Positions 30,469 to 33,812 of a stretch of 33,812 bases of DNA are shown one piece after another. Where the stretch lies: contig JAJEAG010000088.1 of assembly GCA_022824265.1 (NCBI GenBank), forward strand, positions 1-33,812. Direction: 5' to 3'. The notes below the pieces were generated by a model that was given only the letters and a program-made list of their open reading frames with translations, did not search any database and was not told where the DNA came from. Source of the stretch: Candidatus Poribacteria bacterium (GTDB lineage Bacteria > Poribacteria > WGA-4E > WGA-3G). Each line of letters starts with the position of its first letter. Positions within the stretch are counted from its first letter, which is position 1. A program made the position numbers and the translations under genes.

Positions 30469-31257
30469 TTACTGTTTAATAGCACCCCATGTTAATGCGA
30501 GTTTTCCTGAAGGTTCCACATCCAGAAATTCTCTATCAAAAGTGAGATCACCGAATGCAAGCGGATCCCATGCGTTACCAGGTATCCATCCGATCTGATG
30601 TTCACGACTACCGTTTTCGCAATCGTTCATGTGAAAACTGAAACCAATAGTTAGTCCATCTTTGGCTTTAAAATCCATTCCTTTATTCGCGTTCCCTGGG
30701 TTTGGACCGCGTGGTTCTGTTGGGTCAAGTGCCACTTCGTAGATGTAATCATTTCCGTCCACAACAAGTTTCCATTCGGTGTTGTCCTTTGATGCTGCGG
30801 CAGAAAGGTCTTCTCCATTTGCTCCAAGTGTCCATTGAACGAGTGAATCTCTTATGACATCGTTGTCAAAATCAAACATAAATTCAACGCTGTCATCTTC
30901 CCACCATTTGCTGTTCGCAGGATTGATGTCTTGTAGTTTGTCATCGGTAATTTCAACAAGAAAGTAGATGCGTGTGGGGTCTGCTGAACTCCATGCTACG
31001 CGCCCTTGACCGCTAAAATCCTTTGCTGGAGGAAGTTGTGCTCCTGCATCTTTAAGTTGGTCAAAATCGACTATTTCGGCGCGTTCCCATTCGCTTATAT
31101 CACCGTCAATTTTAATGTTAGAAATCTGTTTTGCGATATACTCCTTATCACGTTTGGCTGCGAATGTTATGTCTATCATACAGAGCAGTAACATAAACAC
31201 TATGAAGACAGCTGCGAAGACTTTAATATTGATTGAATGTTTGATATAGTTATTCAT
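30469..31257 (-). CDS. Secreted CBM9/DOMON-like carbohydrate-binding protein with a conserved C-terminal tail
   Basis: A 262-residue exported protein. The signal peptide (VFAAVFIVFMLLLCMIDITF-AA) is followed by a type 9 carbohydrate-binding (CBM9-like/DOMON) domain: NIKIDGDISEWERAEIVDF, TRIYFLVEITDDKLQ, WWEDDSVEFMFDFDND, NDYIYEVALDPTEP and DGLTIGFSFHMNDCEN. No catalytic domain. The protein ends DVEPSGKLALTWGAIKQ, almost the same tail as the LamG protein upstream (AVDPKDKIAVTWGGLKK), although the rest is unrelated. AAAGGA precedes ATG 31257. Likely cell-surface or periplasmic glycan binding. Confidence 0.85.
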   Translation of the reverse strand: MNNYIKHSINIKVFAAVFIVFMLLLCMIDITFAAKRDKEYIAKQISNIKIDGDISEWERAEIVDFDQLKDAGAQLPPAKDFSGQGRVAWSSADPTRIYFLVEITDDKLQDINPANSKWWEDDSVEFMFDFDNDVIRDSLVQWTLGANGEDLSAAASKDNTEWKLVVDGNDYIYEVALDPTEPRGPNPGNANKGMDFKAKDGLTIGFSFHMNDCENGSREHQIGWIPGNAWDPLAFGDLTFDREFLDVEPSGKLALTWGAIKQ

Positions 31258-31311
31258 GATAGTAATCCTTTTTATAAGTGGGTTGAGTATTTGTGCTACC
31301 TTACCAATAAT

Positions 31312-31479
31312 CTATCCTTTTAATATTTTTCTGAGAATTAGGAATGCTCCCCCAACGATAATGATAATAATTGATATGTAAATTGCAAATCCAAAAATAG
31401 CCTCCATAATTTCAACTATAATTGAAAGACAGATTACAACGATTATTATTCCTATAATAGTATAAATTACTTTTTTCAT
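31312..31479 (-). CDS. Possible 55-residue two-helix membrane protein
   Basis: Between the CBM9-like and LamG genes, the minus strand has an ATG-TAG frame of 55 codons: MKKVIYTIIGIIIVVICLSI, then IVEIMEAIFG, then FAIYISIIIIIVGGAFLILR and KILKG. Two hydrophobic helices with basic residues at both ends are typical of small membrane proteins. The Shine-Dalgarno is weak. The rest of the gap (31258-31311 and 31480-31616) shows nothing else. Confidence 0.45.
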   Translation of the reverse strand: MKKVIYTIIGIIIVVICLSIIVEIMEAIFGFAIYISIIIIIVGGAFLILRKILKG

Positions 31480-31616
31480 AATTTGTTAGTAGAAAGGTAG
31501 AATGAAGAGGATGTAAACGACAATATGATGATATTTCAACAAAGTTAAGGGTGAGAGGAAATACACCCTTAACTTGAGATCGGGATGAATGTATGGGTTT
31601 AGGTTATTCTGATACG

Positions 31617-32369
31617 CTATTTTTTTAGACCACCCCAAGTGACAGCAATTTTGTCTTTGGGATCAACAGCGAGTCCGCTTTCCAATCCATCATTCATGAG
31701 AGAATTTATATCTCCTTCGCTTAACACGGTATTGAAGATGGCGAATTCGTCAATAAGACCTTGCCACTGACGACTACCGCCCCAGTCCCCAATTCTACCG
31801 GGGTCAAGGACACCAGGGTTTCCGCCCCAATCGTTTTCAGCATTAAGTTCGCCGTTAATATAAAAGCGAATCTTCTTTTCTTTTGCACTGTAGGCGGTTG
31901 CGATATGAATCCACTTGTTCATTTGATCACCAGTTATTGCAAACTTGGCGAATGTATCATTTCCACCAGGGTTGGTGTGAATGGAGAACTCCACTCTTTT
32001 GTCAGGATGTAGTTGATAATGGATATCACCAGCTTTCCAACCGTTGACATTAAAGAAAACGCGCCACTGCCCATCTCTACCAGTAGATTTTACCCAGTGT
32101 GTGAACGTGATTTCTTCAAACGAACCCATCTTCTTGGTAATGTTAACCCATTCGTTTGTTCCGTTTAGTTCAATCGCTTGTCCGATCATCCCATCAACAT
32201 ACTTTCCACCTTGAGGTTCACCATCAAAACCATTTACGGAGATGTCTTTAGCATCACCATCAAATAACCACGCTGCAACAATCGTATCTTCTGAAATTTC
32301 TGCGAAACCGGATATGCTGATACTCAATATCAGCAGTATACTCAAAGCAAATATTATAATTCTAAACAA
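31617..32369 (-). CDS. Secreted LamG (concanavalin A-like) domain protein with a conserved C-terminal tail
   Basis: A 250-residue exported protein. The start is TTG 32369, supported by a perfect AGGAGG 6 nt upstream. The signal peptide (IIIFALSILLILSISISGFA-E) is followed by one LamG domain: VAAWLFDGDAKDISVNGFDG, GMIGQAIELNGTNEWVNI, ITFTHWVKSTG, WIHIATAYSAKEKKIRFYIN and QGLIDEFAIFNTVLSEGDI. These domains bind glycans or proteins extracellularly. The last 17 residues, AVDPKDKIAVTWGGLKK, match the tail of the CBM9-like protein downstream. A 10-bp inverted repeat in the leader (32395-32419) may regulate it. Confidence 0.87.
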   Translation of the reverse strand: MFRIIIFALSILLILSISISGFAEISEDTIVAAWLFDGDAKDISVNGFDGEPQGGKYVDGMIGQAIELNGTNEWVNITKKMGSFEEITFTHWVKSTGRDGQWRVFFNVNGWKAGDIHYQLHPDKRVEFSIHTNPGGNDTFAKFAITGDQMNKWIHIATAYSAKEKKIRFYINGELNAENDWGGNPGVLDPGRIGDWGGSRQWQGLIDEFAIFNTVLSEGDINSLMNDGLESGLAVDPKDKIAVTWGGLKK

Positions 32370-32394
32370 AATCTACCTCCTGTGAATTACCTGT

Positions 32395-32419
32395 AAATTA
32401 ACTGAACAGCAGTTAATTT
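32395..32419. promoter_or_regulatory. Perfect 10-bp inverted repeat in the LamG gene leader
   Basis: AAATTAACTG (32395-32404) and CAGTTAATTT (32410-32419) surround a 5-nt centre, 25-50 nt upstream of the TTG start. It could be an operator for a dimeric repressor or an RNA hairpin near the ribosome site. On the minus strand TTGACC lies further upstream (about 32440), but the matching -10 is poor. Confidence 0.5.
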
Positions 32420-32537
32420 TCATGTTCACTTATTACTTGGGTCAACATTTCTTAAATCAATATAGGTGTTAATTTATCACGTTAATAGATTAAAAGGCAA
32501 CAAAATTGTGGCACAGTACATAAAGTCTGGAATAAGT

Positions 32538-33419
32538 TTATATGGATCGATGTTTTGCGACACCGCGCGGATTCGCAAATGCGTCTATCCACAGGTTACA
32601 CCATTCATCGTGGTCATTCAGAACATTTTCAGGATTTTTACGGCTGCGCACGACAAAATCTGGATGTGCTGTTCTGCCTGTATGATGTCCTGTCGTTTGG
32701 AAACGCAGGTCTAATGACCAACGACACCTGTCGGATTTATTCGGTTGCGAACGGTGCGGCGTAAAACGGCTTAGTAGGATGACATCCCCACGATGACATT
32801 CGAGCATCATCGGTTCAAAATCTGGCATCAGATCTGGTACAATCATGGTCCCACCCTCTTTCTGATGTGTGAGGTATCCGATGTCTTCAGTAACGCCCGG
32901 TAATGCTTCAAGACATCCCATTTCGATTGTGCTATCACCTAACGGTAGCCAGCACGTGACGACATTCGAACCTTCAGCCTCTTCCATCATAACGCCAGCG
33001 TCTTGGTGCCACGGCACACCACCTGCCCAACTCGCGTTTCCGTCAACTACTGGTGGTTTTGCGCGCACATGTTGGATGGGGTTGCAGGTTATTTCAGGAC
33101 CGACAATTCCCTCAATGACATCTAACAGATTGTCGTTTTTCATGAACTCAAATATGGCTTTGCCGCGATAGTGCATTATATCCATTCCACTACCGATTTC
33201 ACCAGACTGTGCAAGAAGTTTTCCGAAACGCTTATCAAAAGGTTCATCTTCATGCAGGTTTTCTATCTTTCCTTGTTCGAGGAGATCATCTGCCCGTTCT
33301 GAAATCCAATCCTCAATTTCGTCAATAACCGGTTGGGTGTCTTCGTCAGTCAATGCGTTTTCAACGATTAAGACCCCTTGTGTTCGATAGGTATCTTTCT
33401 GTTCTTGTGTTAGTTTCAT
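32538..33419 (-). CDS. Phytanoyl-CoA dioxygenase (PhyH) family oxygenase
   Basis: A 293-residue Fe(II)/2-oxoglutarate enzyme. The start at ATG 33419 is preferred to 33425 because AGGAG is then properly spaced. The iron ligands are H138-x-D140 (VPWHQDAG) and H222 (TPHRSQPN), with Arg231/233 for 2-oxoglutarate. VTCWLPLGDSTIEMGCLEAL and HRGDVILLSRFTPH are family core segments. The C-terminal FVVRSRKNPENVLNDHDEW is seen in PhyH proteins annotated from many environmental bacteria. Substrate unknown. It has its own promoter (33453-33481). Confidence 0.9.
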   Translation of the reverse strand: MKLTQEQKDTYRTQGVLIVENALTDEDTQPVIDEIEDWISERADDLLEQGKIENLHEDEPFDKRFGKLLAQSGEIGSGMDIMHYRGKAIFEFMKNDNLLDVIEGIVGPEITCNPIQHVRAKPPVVDGNASWAGGVPWHQDAGVMMEEAEGSNVVTCWLPLGDSTIEMGCLEALPGVTEDIGYLTHQKEGGTMIVPDLMPDFEPMMLECHRGDVILLSRFTPHRSQPNKSDRCRWSLDLRFQTTGHHTGRTAHPDFVVRSRKNPENVLNDHDEWCNLWIDAFANPRGVAKHRSI

Positions 33420-33452
33420 AAACATTCTCCTAAATGATGCTTCTTAGCGTTT

Positions 33453-33481
33453 ATAATAACATTAACACAAGTGATAGACAA
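33453..33481 (-). promoter_or_regulatory. Sigma70-type promoter of the second PhyH gene
   Basis: On the minus strand, TTGTCT (33481-33476), a 17-nt spacer and TATTAT (33458-33453), about 35 nt before the ATG. Confidence 0.6.
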
Positions 33482-33812
33482 GATAAATCAAGATTGCTTA
33501 GTTTTAAAATTGGCAAATAAACTGAAGTATGATAGGCTTTAACAGAATTAAGAGAACGAATGCTTAAGAGGAAGTTTGTATGCTAAGCCGGACTGTCCTT
33601 ATTTTCATTTATCAAACGTTCCGTGTCAAAACCCAATGCTTTAGTTTTGGGATGTAGACACGGCTAAGTTTCTTGTTCTATCAAAACTCTTGAGTTTTTC
33701 GTGTATTTGTAGTATGCTATCGGTTACGATACTAAAGGCTATTACAATGCTAAAGGCTGTTACAATGCTTACCTACAAATACAAGTTAGCCTCATCAGTT
33801 GAGTTAGACGAT
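33482..33812. repeat. Noncoding right end with tandem and inverted repeats
   Basis: No gene is visible. An 18-bp unit CTAAAGGCTATTACAATG is repeated with one change (33732-33749, 33750-33767), with a partial unit before it. The pair is enclosed by a perfect 10-bp inverted repeat GTATTTGTAG (33703-33712) / CTACAAATAC (33773-33782). A short stem AAAACT/AGTTTT lies at about 33684-33698. This may be the leader or edge of a feature beyond the window. Confidence 0.55.

Noticed and set aside
1-33812. tRNA, rRNA or tmRNA genes
   Set aside because: No T-arm-like GGTTCGAATCC sequence in a cloverleaf context or conserved rRNA stretch was noticed on either strand; a dedicated RNA scan was not possible.

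Overview
This window is most likely a piece of a Candidatus Poribacteria-like genome, or a related sponge- or marine-associated bacterium with large accessory content. No rRNA or marker gene is present, so this is an inference. It rests on moderately AT-rich DNA; a high density of secreted proteins with LamG, dockerin, CBM9-like, DNRLRE and FlgD-like modules; two PhyH-type dioxygenases; several sugar and alcohol oxidoreductases; and intergenic regions packed with short dispersed repeats. The Kdo transferase WaaA implies a Gram-negative LPS envelope. Eight promoters close to TTGACA-N17/18-TATAAT can be read directly.

Layout. 1-567: 3'-truncated secreted metzincin protease (minus strand, running off the left edge). 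958-2082: M20/ArgE-type deacylase with a promoter so close that its mRNA should be leaderless. 2376-3066: moaD-moaE (molybdopterin synthase). 3592-4078: BrnT/BrnA-like toxin-antitoxin pair. 4112-6741: folB, a phosphodiester glycosidase-like exported protein and a DNRLRE protein. 6963-7886: Rpn/PD-(D/E)XK family nuclease. 7914-9652: waaA and trxA on the minus strand. 10075-12732: a promoter, a TIR-domain protein and an FRG-domain/TPR protein, a plausible two-gene conflict (anti-phage) system. 12733-13594: a long noncoding stretch with five kinds of repeats.

13595-17842 is a molybdenum hydroxylase operon of the PaoABC/YagTSR type: a Tat-exported 2x[2Fe-2S] subunit, the Mo subunit and an FAD subunit with an extra Cys cluster, followed by a small five-cysteine protein of unknown function. 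The moaDE genes supply part of its cofactor pathway. 17941-21212: a four-helix CopD-like membrane protein, a PhyH dioxygenase, and an SDR plus aldo/keto reductase operon on the minus strand. 21379-25615: three tandem paralogous secreted proteins sharing one N-terminal domain but with three different C-terminal modules. 25700-28098: a sugar phosphate isomerase/epimerase translationally coupled to an unrecognised 530-residue, probably alpha/alpha-barrel protein. 28763-29543: a broken beta-class DNA methyltransferase. 29558-33419: an SDR, a CBM9-like protein, a 55-residue membrane ORF, a LamG protein and a second PhyH dioxygenase, all on the minus strand.

The most interesting signals are: (i) the TIR + FRG/TPR pair; (ii) a ~130-bp intergenic element present twice in opposite orientation, whose three terminal/internal arms have switched sequence in concert while staying complementary; (iii) an almost identical 17-residue C-terminal tail on two otherwise unrelated secreted proteins, suggesting an unrecognised sorting signal; and (iv) the three-paralog module-swap locus.
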